The notes beneath the pieces were generated by a model. The model was not told the DNA's origin. It worked only from the letters and a program-made list of their open reading frames with translations, and did no database searches. DNA of 64,000 bases from Billgrantia gudaonensis (lineage in GTDB: Bacteria; Pseudomonadota; Gammaproteobacteria; Pseudomonadales; Halomonadaceae), in contig NZ_FNES01000010.1 of the NCBI RefSeq assembly GCF_900100195.1, positions 1-64,000 on the forward strand. Direction: 5' to 3'. Each line of letters begins with the position of its first letter. The stretch's first letter is position 1. The position numbers and the translations under genes are program-made. Positions 48,003 through 56,679 of the stretch are shown piece by piece.

Positions 48003-48087
48003 ACTCAAGCGTTCGTCTGCATTCTCGGCCAGTAGCGCATTGGCAGATCATAGATGCCATCGACCTTGGCGACCGGCACAACCTAGG

Positions 48088-48212
48088 CCGTGGAGGCCGG
48101 CATTCCGTAAGGTGCGGGTACATTGCCGTCGAAAATCACCGTGGTGGTGACGATGGTGGCACTGATTGCGTCTCTGGATCCAGGAAGTCGAGCGAAAGGC
48201 ACCAACGGGGTC
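48088..48212 (-). pseudogene. Decayed tctA fragment
   Basis: The minus strand reads TPLVPFARLPGSRDAISATI and VTTTVIFDGNVPAPYGMPAS. This aligns with the N-terminal part of the intact TctA (LLVPFTYFMDPLIAISAIVA, TTTTAIFAGDVPGTLMRIPG). Nothing more of the gene remains. It is evidence that a second TTT operon, or a duplication of this one, once stood here next to the regulator gene. Confidence 0.75.
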
Positions 48213-48272
48213 TCTGCCATCATCTTCTCCTCGGACATCATGGCCTAGAGGGCGCTCGTCATTGGAATAATC

Positions 48273-48331
48273 CGGGCTGCGGGCTGCGGGCTGCGGGCTG
48301 CGGGCTGCGGGCTGCGGGCTGCGGGCTGCGG
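48273..48331. repeat. Heptanucleotide tandem repeat (GGGCTGC)n
   Basis: About eight perfect copies of GGGCTGC follow each other between the LacI-type gene and the cytochrome gene. No reading frame uses it. It is likely to vary in copy number between strains. Confidence 0.92.
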
Positions 48332-48347
48332 GGAGTGCGGAAATGTG

Positions 48348-48371
48348 AAGGGGCGCCGGATGGCGCCCCTT
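48348..48371. terminator. Terminator hairpin after the diheme cytochrome gene
   Basis: AAGGGGCGCC (48348-48357) pairs with GGCGCCCCTT (48362-48371), 4-base loop. On the minus strand it follows the cytochrome gene; the T tail is short. Confidence 0.7.
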
Positions 48372-48408
48372 GCCCATGCTGCTGTGGTGCTCGTCCTGAA
48401 CCTTGGCC

Positions 48409-49317
48409 TTACTGCACCGGTTCGACCAGGTAGTCGGTAGCGGCCTTCACCTCATCGTCGGAGAGGCTGGCGTTACCGCCCTTGGCCGGCATGGCATTGA
48501 AGCCGTTGATAGAGTGGTCATAGAGAGTGTCGATGCCCTTCTCCAGGCGGCCGGCCCACTGATCGGCGTTGCCGCGAACCGGGGCGTTGGCGGCACCGGT
48601 TTCGTGACAGGCCATGCACACCTGGTTGTAGATCGCCTCGCCGTCGATGCCGGCATGTGATGGGGCATCACCACCATCACCTTCCTCGGAAGCAGCCTCT
48701 TCGTCGTCGGCGGCAGCGTCCTCCTCGCTGGATGCGGCTTCTTCCTCATCGGTGGCGGCGTCCTCCTCGCCGGCGGCGGCCTGTCCCTCATCGGCGGCCG
48801 CATCCTCCTCGTCGGAGGTGGCGTCTTCCTCATCGGAACTGGCAGCATCGCCGCCTGCCTCGGGCACGTCCATCACCGGTTCGACCAGGTAGGCGGTGGC
48901 GGCCTCGACTTCCGCATCGGAGAGGCTGGAGTTGCCACCACGGGCCGGCATGGCGTTGAAGCCGTTGAGGGAGTGGTCCAGCAGCGTCGCGAAGCCTTTC
49001 TCGACGCGCTCGGCCCAGGCGTCTTCGCTACCGCGCGTGGGTGCGCCAGCGGCGCCGGTGTCATGACAGGCGGCACACACGCTGCTGTAAATGTTGGCGC
49101 CGTCGATATCGCCCCCGTTGCCTTCGCCCTCTCCGCTGCCGCTCGCGTCGGCTTGGGCCGCCTGGGTTCCGCAATCCTCGCCCTGCAGGCAAAGCTCGCC
49201 CACCGGTTTCAGGCGTTCGGCAATGGCATCGCGGTCCACGTCGGCCTGCACGGTTGCGGCGCCTGCGGACAGGCCCAGGGCGGCCAGGCACCCCATGATC
49301 AGCTTGCTGGAATTCAC
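48409..49317 (-). CDS. Diheme cytochrome c with two c5-like domains and an acidic linker
   Basis: This exported protein of about 302 residues has a signal peptide ending near TVQA-DV. Each half carries one heme site: CAACH near 85 and CMACH near 245, each followed by GFNAMPARGGN or GFNAMPAKGGN holding the Met ligand. The halves are joined by a ~70-residue Asp/Glu/Ala linker with repeated SDEEDA-like units. It is probably a periplasmic electron carrier. Three GTG codons compete for the start; I prefer 49317, with AGAGG upstream. Confidence 0.88.
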   Translation of the reverse strand: MNSSKLIMGCLAALGLSAGAATVQADVDRDAIAERLKPVGELCLQGEDCGTQAAQADASGSGEGEGNGGDIDGANIYSSVCAACHDTGAAGAPTRGSEDAWAERVEKGFATLLDHSLNGFNAMPARGGNSSLSDAEVEAATAYLVEPVMDVPEAGGDAASSDEEDATSDEEDAAADEGQAAAGEEDAATDEEEAASSEEDAAADDEEAASEEGDGGDAPSHAGIDGEAIYNQVCMACHETGAANAPVRGNADQWAGRLEKGIDTLYDHSINGFNAMPAKGGNASLSDDEVKAATDYLVEPVQ

Positions 49318-49560
49318 TCTCACCACCTCTTGACGGTCCGGTAATCGTTATCGACTCGTGACGACATCCAATATCGGTGACACGCTTCGGGACGCCACGA
49401 CGCGCACAGTGCGGCCTAGTATACCGACATCGCAAACCGCTGGAAAACGACACCGCCCAAGCCTTTGGGATGAAAACGCAGGCGCGACTAGCCGCCGCAC
49501 CCGCTGAGCCGCTATCTTGAAGCCAACTCTTCGAACGACCGACAGACGCACGAGGCGCGC

Positions 49561-50760
49561 GTGTACGACATCATCATCATCGGCGGCGGTATCCTCGGTC
49601 TCTCCACGGCCATGCAACTGGCCGAGCGGTTTCCTGACAAGAAGCTGCTGTTGCTGGAAAAAGAGGCGGGGCCGGCACGCCACCAGAGCGGCCATAACAG
49701 CGGCGTGATCCATGCCGGGGTCTACTACGCGCCGGGCAGTCTCAAGGCACGCTTCTGTCGCGAGGGCAACCGCGCCACCCGTGATTTCTGCGATCGCCAT
49801 GCCATCCCTTACGAGGTCTGCGGCAAGCTGCTCGTTGCCACTAGCGAACAAGAAGTCCAGCGCATGCAGTCGCTCTACGAGCGCACTGCCGCCAACGGCC
49901 TGGAGCGCGAGTGGCTCTCCGCCGAGGCACTGAAGGAGCGTGAGCCCAACATCACGGGGCAGGCCGGCTTGTACGTGCCTTCCAGCGGTATCGTCGACTA
50001 TGCGCGGGTGGCGGCTGCCATGGCCGAGGAGTTCGAACGCCGTGGTGGACAGGTCCGCTACTCTCACGAGGTGACCGACCTGGCCGAGCGTACCGGCGAA
50101 GTGCTGGTGACGACCTCCCAGGGCGAATTCAGCAGCCGTTACCTGGTAAGCTGTTCCGGGCTGATGGCCGATAGAGTGGTGCGTCTGCTGGGGCGCGACC
50201 CCGGTTTCACCATCTGTCCCTTCCGCGGCGAGTACTACCGGCTGGCCGATCGTCACAGCGACATCGTACGCCACCTGATCTATCCCATTCCCGATCCCTC
50301 GATGCCATTTCTCGGCGTGCACCTGACGCGCATGATCGATGGGTCGGTGACCGTGGGCCCCAATGCCGTGCTGGCCTTCAAGCGGGAAGGCTACCGCAAG
50401 AGCGACGTCTCGTTGCCCGATATGGCACGGTTGTTCACCGACCCGGGCGTGCTGCGTCTTCTCAGCCGTTACCTGAAGCCGGGGCTGCACGAAATGAAGA
50501 ACTCCCTCTATCGCAGCGGCTATCTCGAGGAGGTGCGCAAATATTGCCCGAGCCTCACCCTTGACGATCTGCAGCCCTGGCCCGCTGGCGTGCGCGCACA
50601 GGCCGTCTCCCGCGATGGGCGAATGGTCGACGATTTCCTGTTCGTCAATACCCGACGCACGGTCAACGTCTGCAATGCCCCTTCGCCTGCGGCTACCTCG
50701 GCGATTCCCATCGGGCGGCACATCCTCGACAAGGTCGGCGATATGTTGCGGGGCGGCTGA
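49561..50760 (+). CDS. lhgO: L-2-hydroxyglutarate oxidase/dehydrogenase
   Basis: This 399-residue FAD enzyme begins with YDIIIIGGGILGLSTAMQLA (GxGxxG), then SGHNSGVIHAGVYYAPGSLK and CPFRGEYYRL, which are typical of LhgO rather than general DAO-family oxidases. The C-terminal DGRMVDDFLF and CNAPSPAATSA block closes the FAD fold. It oxidises L-2-hydroxyglutarate to 2-oxoglutarate and passes electrons to quinone. The start is GTG. No csiD or gab genes lie nearby. It is followed by tRNA-Arg. Confidence 0.92.
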   Translation: MYDIIIIGGGILGLSTAMQLAERFPDKKLLLLEKEAGPARHQSGHNSGVIHAGVYYAPGSLKARFCREGNRATRDFCDRHAIPYEVCGKLLVATSEQEVQRMQSLYERTAANGLEREWLSAEALKEREPNITGQAGLYVPSSGIVDYARVAAAMAEEFERRGGQVRYSHEVTDLAERTGEVLVTTSQGEFSSRYLVSCSGLMADRVVRLLGRDPGFTICPFRGEYYRLADRHSDIVRHLIYPIPDPSMPFLGVHLTRMIDGSVTVGPNAVLAFKREGYRKSDVSLPDMARLFTDPGVLRLLSRYLKPGLHEMKNSLYRSGYLEEVRKYCPSLTLDDLQPWPAGVRAQAVSRDGRMVDDFLFVNTRRTVNVCNAPSPAATSAIPIGRHILDKVGDMLRGG

Positions 50761-50832
50761 TGCCATGCCGTCGCAGCGGTGGACAGGCCCGCTGCTGGCG
50801 GTTACGATACGGGCCGCTTCGCAGCAGCGTCA

Positions 50833-50909
50833 GCGCCCGTAGCTCAGTTGGATAGAGTATCGGCCTCCGAAGCCGAGGGTCGCAGGTTCGAATCCTGCCG
50901 GGCGCGCCA
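50833..50909 (+). tRNA. tRNA-Arg (anticodon CCG)
   Basis: A 77-base cloverleaf: acceptor GCGCCCG/CGGGCGC, D arm with AGCTCAGTTGGATAGAGT, anticodon arm TCGGC-CTCCGAA-GCCGA, T arm with GGTTCGAATCC, and encoded CCA. The anticodon CCG reads CGG. A strong terminator follows at once. Confidence 0.97.
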
Positions 50910-50914
50910 GATTC

Positions 50915-50945
50915 AAGGGCCTACGGTATTGCCGTAGGCCCTTTT
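50915..50945 (+). terminator. Intrinsic terminator after tRNA-Arg
   Basis: A 12-bp stem (50915-50926 with 50932-50943, 5-base loop) runs into TTTT. Confidence 0.9.
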
Positions 50946-51306
50946 CGTTGTGGATGTCTAACAATGATTGGTTCGGTCATCGACGACGGCTTCTACGCAT
51001 GACATGGCAGCGTTCCTTCACTCCGTAAGATCGTGACGCCAGGAGATGACCCGCAACGAAGTGCTTCTGGCGTTGGGATCGAGGGAGACACGGTACGGTT
51101 AAGATCGTCAATTGACAAAGGTTTCTAATGGTGTCTAATCTTACTTTTCTTGATAATTTTTAGCTGACCAACGGTAAGAAACCGCTGCGAAAACGAAATT
51201 TCATGAAATACACCATCAACTGCACCGGTTAAAGCGAAACAAGAGGAAAGCGGCCCCGCGCCGATGCTATAAAAACGTCAATCGAGAGTAGGGGGCATGA
51301 CATCCT
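50946..51306. other. Intergenic region upstream of the peptide importer operon
   Basis: No gene is visible. The part from ~51110 to 51210 is AT-rich and probably holds the operon promoter. No attachment-site-like duplicate of the tRNA end was seen. Confidence 0.5.
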
Positions 51307-53163
51307 GTGACGACGACACCATCGCTATCGGTTCGCTCCTTGAGCGTGAATTTTGGCTCCAGCCGGGTGGTCAACAACCTGAGTTTCGATGTTTATCCAG
51401 GAAAGACGACGGCGATCGTTGGCGAGTCCGGTTCCGGAAAATCGATAACGTCCCTGGCCATCATGCGCCTGGTGGAGTACCTGAACGCCGAGATTACCGA
51501 GGGCTCGATACTGTTTCACAGCGATGCCCAGGGCGCTCGTCCGCAAGACCTTACCCAGCTTTCCGATAAGGCGATGCGGAAGATACGTGGCAAGGATATC
51601 GCCATGATCTTCCAGGAACCGATGACTTCACTGAACCCGGTCTACACTATCGGTGACCAGATTACCGAAGTGCTAGTGCTGCATGAAAAGCACACCCGGG
51701 TCTCGGCACGTGCCGAGGCAGTGAAGCTCTTGAAGCTGGTGCGCTTGGCCGACGCCGAAGCGTTGTTGAAGCGCTATCCACACCAGCTGTCCGGTGGCAT
51801 GCGCCAACGGGTGATGATCGCCATGGCATTGGCTTGCCGCCCCAAGGTGCTGGTGGCGGATGAGCCGACTACCGCGCTGGATGTCACCATCCAGGCGCAG
51901 ATTCTCACCATCATGCGCGACCTGCAGCAGGAGTTGGGGATGGCGGTGATCTTCATTACCCACGATATGGGCGTGGTGGCCGAGATGGCCGACCAGGTGG
52001 TGGTCATGCGCCAGGGGGAGAAGGTCGAGGAAGCCACGGTGGAAGAGATATTCGCTCGCCCTCGTCATCCCTACACTCAAGCGCTGCTGGCAGCGGTGCC
52101 CAAGCTCGGTAGCATGCAGGGGGAATCCCTTCCCCGCATGGACCCGTTGGTTGAGCTGGAGGGTGACGTTGCGCACACACTCGGCGAGAGCCGGCAGCAG
52201 GATACCGCCAGAATCGATGAGGCCCCGGTGGTGGAGGTCGAAAACTTAGTGACGCGTTTTGAAATCCGCAAGGGATTCTTCGGCGGCGTCAGTCATCGCG
52301 TGCATGCGGTGGAAAACGTCAACTTCACCATCTTTCCCGGCGAAACCCTGGCTCTGGTGGGGGAGTCGGGCTCCGGCAAGTCGACCATTGGACGCACGAT
52401 CCAGCAGTTGCAGGAAAGCACCAGCGGCACGATACGTTTCGGCGGGAAGGCCGTGGCCGATATGACGCGAGCGGAAAAAATGCGTCTGCGTCAGGAGGTG
52501 CAGTACATTTTTCAGGATCCCTTCGCCTCCCTGGATCCTCGCAAGACCGTCGGCTTTTCGATTGCCGAACCCATTCGCACCCATGGCCTGTTGCACGGTG
52601 CCAAGGCGATACGCCAGCGTATCGACCAATTGCTGGAGCGTGTCGGCCTCAGCGCCGAGCAGGCCGAGCGCTACCCCCATGAGTTTTCCGGCGGCCAGCG
52701 CCAACGTGTATGCATCGCCCGCGCCCTGGCTTCCAAGCCCAAGTTGATCATTGCCGATGAAGCGCTATCCGCTCTGGATGTCTCTATCCAAGCGCAGATC
52801 ATCCATCTGTTGATGGAGTTGCAGCAAGACGAAGGGCTGGCCTATCTGTTCATCAGCCATGACATGGCGGTGGTCGAGAAAATGAGCCACCGCGTGGCGG
52901 TACTCCACCTGGGCCAGATCGTCGAGCTGGGCGAACGTCGAGCAGTCTTCGATTCTCCCCGGCACTCTTACACCCGCAGGCTCTTGAGCGCTGTACCGGT
53001 GGCCGATCCGAGTCAACGCCAGGAGCGAACGTTGCTGCAAGGCGATATTCTCAGCCCCATCCGCAAGGTGGGCGACGAGCCGGAACATCTGCCGTTAGTA
53101 GAGGTGGCCGACGGGCACTTCGTGGCCCGGGAAACGGCAAGCGATGCGTGCCTGGCGTCCTGA
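51307..53163 (+). CDS. Fused two-domain peptide ABC transporter ATPase (DppD-DppF type)
   Basis: The 618-residue protein contains two complete ABC ATPase modules. The first has [30 protein letters not shown] and [12 protein letters not shown]; the second has [30 protein letters not shown] and [11 protein letters not shown]. Oligopeptide-type C-terminal extensions follow each half ([24 protein letters not shown]). It powers import of peptides through the permeases encoded downstream. The start is GTG; an AGGGGG site lies a little far upstream. It opens a five-gene operon. Confidence 0.93.
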   Translation: MTTTPSLSVRSLSVNFGSSRVVNNLSFDVYPGKTTAIVGESGSGKSITSLAIMRLVEYLNAEITEGSILFHSDAQGARPQDLTQLSDKAMRKIRGKDIAMIFQEPMTSLNPVYTIGDQITEVLVLHEKHTRVSARAEAVKLLKLVRLADAEALLKRYPHQLSGGMRQRVMIAMALACRPKVLVADEPTTALDVTIQAQILTIMRDLQQELGMAVIFITHDMGVVAEMADQVVVMRQGEKVEEATVEEIFARPRHPYTQALLAAVPKLGSMQGESLPRMDPLVELEGDVAHTLGESRQQDTARIDEAPVVEVENLVTRFEIRKGFFGGVSHRVHAVENVNFTIFPGETLALVGESGSGKSTIGRTIQQLQESTSGTIRFGGKAVADMTRAEKMRLRQEVQYIFQDPFASLDPRKTVGFSIAEPIRTHGLLHGAKAIRQRIDQLLERVGLSAEQAERYPHEFSGGQRQRVCIARALASKPKLIIADEALSALDVSIQAQIIHLLMELQQDEGLAYLFISHDMAVVEKMSHRVAVLHLGQIVELGERRAVFDSPRHSYTRRLLSAVPVADPSQRQERTLLQGDILSPIRKVGDEPEHLPLVEVADGHFVARETASDACLAS

Positions 53164-53272
53164 GTGTTCCAACGACGACACTGTTTCAACTATCTGCGTT
53201 GAAGTTCGTGTCTTGAAGAACCTTATACCTTCTTTGGCAAGGTTCGCTTCATAAAAACAGGAGTGTTACCCC

Positions 53273-54802
53273 ATGAAAATAACCAGAACCGTACTTAGTC
53301 GCATGGTAGCGGGCGCGGCATTGAGCGTTGCCTTTTCCGTCTCCGCACAAGCGGGATCGCTGACCGTCGCTTCCCCCCAGGACCCGGGAAGCTGGGATCC
53401 CATCGATACTTTCCTGGTCAACTGGGCTTCGGTCGCCACCAATATTTTCGATGGTTTGACCTATCGCGGGCCCGACCTGGAACTGGTGCCCGGTCTGGCC
53501 ACCGAGTGGGAGGAACTCGATGACGGGACCCGTATCCGCTTCACCCTGCGCGAAGGTGTCACCTTCCATAACGGCGAAGCCTTCAATGCCGAGGCAGTGA
53601 AATTTACTTTCGAGCGACTGCTGGGCGATGAAGGTGCCCAAGGCCCGCAGCGTTCCAATTACACGGCTATCGAGAGCGTGGAAGTGATCGATGACTACAC
53701 GGTCGACTTTCACCTCAGTGAACCCGACCCGGTATTGCTGACCAAGCTGGCCGGCTATGGCGCGATGATCGTGCCACCGGAATACCTGGCCGAGCATGGC
53801 GATGACCACTTCAATACCCATCCAGTAGGCACCGGGCCCTTCAAGGTGGTGGAGTACAATCCCCGCGAGGATGTGCAACTGGAAGCCTTCGACGAACACT
53901 GGGGTGGTGCGCCGAAGCTCGACGAGGTGACCTACCGGTTCATTTCCGAGCCTTCCACCGCTGTGGCCGAGTTGCAGGCGGGACGTGTCGATATCGTCAT
54001 TCCTCCCACCATTCCCATTGGCATGATCGACACGATCAAGAACCACGACGAGGCTAGTATCGTCAGCGTACCGTCGCCGACCGTAGAGGCCCTTCGCTTT
54101 GACACACAATCCGGTATTACCGCTGACGAACGGGTGCGCAAAGCCATGATCATGGCCGTGGATCGCCAGGCCATCATCGACTCCATCCTGGCCGGGGAGG
54201 GCGAAGTGATCGCCAGCTTCCAGGGTGCCCAATCGTTTGGGAACGACCCTGAAATGGAGCCGCTGCCATTCGATCCGCAACGCGCGCGCGAGCTACTGGA
54301 TGAAGCCGGTGTCGAGCCGGGTGCCACAGTGCAGATCGATGTGCGCGGCAATGATGCGACCTTCGGCGAAGTCGCCCAGGTGGTTGCTTCCTACCTGCAG
54401 GGGGTGGGCATTACCGCTTCCATCCAGCCCTACGAAACCAACGTGCTGCTCAATGACATTATCCCGGAGGGCCGTACCGGGGAGATGTTCCAGCAGAAGT
54501 GGGGCGGCTGGACGTTCGATTTCGACAACACCGCCTATCTCATGTATCACACCGGCGAGCGCTGGAATCCCTATGATAGCGATGCAGAGCTGGATGCGAT
54601 GCTCGAAGCCCAGCGCAGCATTACCGACCAGGGCAAGCGCGAGGAAATGCTCCAGGAGATTGCGCGTTATACTCAGGATCGTGCCTTGGAGATGCCCCTC
54701 TACAGCATCAATGCGCTCTATGGCGTTCGCGACCGGGTAAAGAACTTCGATCCGGCCCCGGATAACCGTATCCGCCTGACCGAAGTGGATGTCGCCGACT
54801 GA
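53273..54802 (+). CDS. Family 5 peptide-binding protein (DppA/OppA type)
   Basis: This 509-residue protein has a signal peptide (cleavage near SAQA-GS) and the extracellular solute-binding family 5 fold: IFDGLTYRGPDLELVPGLAT, FTLREGVTFHNGEAFNAEAV and NTHPVGTGPFKVVEYNPRED. It captures the peptide substrate for the importer. AGGAG precedes the ATG. The ligand cannot be told from sequence. Confidence 0.93.
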   Translation: MKITRTVLSRMVAGAALSVAFSVSAQAGSLTVASPQDPGSWDPIDTFLVNWASVATNIFDGLTYRGPDLELVPGLATEWEELDDGTRIRFTLREGVTFHNGEAFNAEAVKFTFERLLGDEGAQGPQRSNYTAIESVEVIDDYTVDFHLSEPDPVLLTKLAGYGAMIVPPEYLAEHGDDHFNTHPVGTGPFKVVEYNPREDVQLEAFDEHWGGAPKLDEVTYRFISEPSTAVAELQAGRVDIVIPPTIPIGMIDTIKNHDEASIVSVPSPTVEALRFDTQSGITADERVRKAMIMAVDRQAIIDSILAGEGEVIASFQGAQSFGNDPEMEPLPFDPQRARELLDEAGVEPGATVQIDVRGNDATFGEVAQVVASYLQGVGITASIQPYETNVLLNDIIPEGRTGEMFQQKWGGWTFDFDNTAYLMYHTGERWNPYDSDAELDAMLEAQRSITDQGKREEMLQEIARYTQDRALEMPLYSINALYGVRDRVKNFDPAPDNRIRLTEVDVAD

Positions 54803-54898
54803 CCATGGCGAACTCCGGCCTCTTGTGAAAGGGGCCGGGACGAGCTCACGGGCTGACAACACCAACGGCGATGCGGGCTCAAATGACAAGGGGTCATT

Positions 54899-55822
54899 GT
54901 GGCAAAGTTTCTGTTATATCGAATATTGCAAGCCATCTTCGTAGTGATTGCAGTCACCCTGATAGTGTCCTTTGCGATCCGTCTGACCGGCGATCCGGCA
55001 GTCATGCTGGCCCAGGGAGCGGGCAGTATCACGGAAGCGGATCTGGACAGGATTCGTGAATCCCTAGGATTGAATCAATCCTTCCTGGCGCAGTACCTTG
55101 ATTTCCTGCGTGGCCTAGTGGTGGGGGACTTCGGCCGCAGCTTTATGGGTGGAACCCCGGTGAGCGACCTGATCGGCCGAGCCTTGCCTGCCACCCTGGC
55201 TCTGGCTTTCGCCTCGTTGTTCGTGTCCATCGTGGTGTCGATCCCTCTAGGTATCAAGGCGGCGGTATCGCGGGGGCGCTGGCCCGACCAGATGATCCGG
55301 ATCTTTTCCCTGATCGGGCTCTCCTTCCCCAACTTCTGGCTGGCCATCATGCTGGTGCTGTTGCTCTCGATCACCTTCAATCTATTGCCACCCAGTGGCA
55401 TGGAAGGGTTCGCCAGCTTCATCATGCCCGCCGCCACGATGGGCATCATTTTAACCGCCACCAATGTGCGTCTGGTGCGAACCACCATGCTGGATACTTT
55501 GCGCTCGCAATACATCATGGTGGCGCGGGCGAAAGGGCTCTCCAACAGTGTGGTGCTCTACAAGCATGCACTGCGTAATTGTTCCATTCCGTTGATTACC
55601 TATTTTGGTCTGCAATTCGGCGGGCTGCTGGGTGGTATCGTCGTCGTCGAGCGGGTGTTCAATTGGCCGGGATTGGGCACGCTGGCTTTCGAGGCCGTGT
55701 CGACGCGGGACTATCCGGTTTTGCAGGGCGTTATCACCGTGCTCTCGTTAATGATCATCTCCATCAATCTTATCGTTGATATCGCATATGGCCTGGTCGA
55801 CCCTAGAGTGCGCAAGGAATAA
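54899..55822 (+). CDS. Peptide ABC transporter permease (DppB type)
   Basis: This 307-residue protein has about six helices. It starts with FLLYRILQAIFVVIAVTLIV and carries the EAA-loop region ARAKGLSNSVVLYKHALRNC and a late LSLMIISINLIVDIAYGLVDPR, typical of DppB/OppB. The start is GTG with AAGGGG. It pairs with the DppC-type permease whose gene starts 2 bases later. Confidence 0.93.
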   Translation: MAKFLLYRILQAIFVVIAVTLIVSFAIRLTGDPAVMLAQGAGSITEADLDRIRESLGLNQSFLAQYLDFLRGLVVGDFGRSFMGGTPVSDLIGRALPATLALAFASLFVSIVVSIPLGIKAAVSRGRWPDQMIRIFSLIGLSFPNFWLAIMLVLLLSITFNLLPPSGMEGFASFIMPAATMGIILTATNVRLVRTTMLDTLRSQYIMVARAKGLSNSVVLYKHALRNCSIPLITYFGLQFGGLLGGIVVVERVFNWPGLGTLAFEAVSTRDYPVLQGVITVLSLMIISINLIVDIAYGLVDPRVRKE

Positions 55823-55824
55823 CC

Positions 55825-56679
55825 ATGACGGCAGCTATCAAGACCGACAAATTACAACGCTTCAAGAATCTGGAGTTCATCCTCGGTGTGCTGCTAGTCG
55901 GCGGTATCGGCCTGGCGGTGATCTTCTCGGGCTGGCTATTCCCCGGCGGCGGCGCGGAGCTGAATCTGGCGTACCGGTTGACGCCTCCGCTGGTGGAACC
56001 CGGCTTTCCCCTTGGTACCGACCCGCTGGGCCGGGACATCCTGGCTCGAGTCATCATCGGCGGTGAAATTTCACTGAAGGTGGGGGTTTACTCGGCGCTT
56101 GGCGCGGTGGTCATCGGTATCATCATGGGCTTGGTATCCGGTTACTACGGCGGTTTCCTGGATATCATCGTGATGCGTTTCGCCGATGTGCAGCTTGCAC
56201 TGCCCTTCATTCTGCTGGCGATCACGTTTATCGCTGTGATCGGTGGCGGACTGACCAACATGATCATCCTGCTGATCATTTCCCAGTGGGTGCAGTATGC
56301 ACGTTTGGTCAGGGGATCGGTGCTGTCGCTGCGTGACCGCGAGTTCATTTTGTCGGCCAAGGCGATCGGGGTGAACGATATGCGTATCTTGTTCCAGCAT
56401 CTGTTGCCGAACCTGATTGGCCCGGTCATCGTGCTGATGACACTCAACGTGGCTAACAACATCCTGCTAGAAAGCAGCCTGACGTTCCTGGGGCTCGGTG
56501 TGGACCCGGTGATCCCGAGCTGGGGTGGCATGCTTGCCGAAGGGCGGACCTACCTGCAAACGGCGTGGTGGGTCAGTGTGTTTCCCGGCCTGGCCATCCT
56601 GTTGACCGTGCTGGGGCTGAACCTGCTTGGTGATTGGCTACGCGATGCCCTGGATCCCACTGGACGCACTTCCTTATGA
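55825..56679 (+). CDS. Peptide ABC transporter permease (DppC type)
   Basis: This 284-residue protein has the DppC/OppC layout: N-terminal cytoplasmic tail and helix, PLGTDPLGRDILARVIIGGE, the EAA loop AKAIGVNDMRILFQHLLPNL, and LLGDWLRDALDPTGR at the end. Its stop overlaps the next gene's ATG by four bases. Confidence 0.93.
   Translation: MTAAIKTDKLQRFKNLEFILGVLLVGGIGLAVIFSGWLFPGGGAELNLAYRLTPPLVEPGFPLGTDPLGRDILARVIIGGEISLKVGVYSALGAVVIGIIMGLVSGYYGGFLDIIVMRFADVQLALPFILLAITFIAVIGGGLTNMIILLIISQWVQYARLVRGSVLSLRDREFILSAKAIGVNDMRILFQHLLPNLIGPVIVLMTLNVANNILLESSLTFLGLGVDPVIPSWGGMLAEGRTYLQTAWWVSVFPGLAILLTVLGLNLLGDWLRDALDPTGRTSL

Noticed and set aside
50833..50945. tRNA-Arg as an island insertion site
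   Set aside because: No integrase or duplicated tRNA end lies beside it; the following genes look like ordinary host genes.
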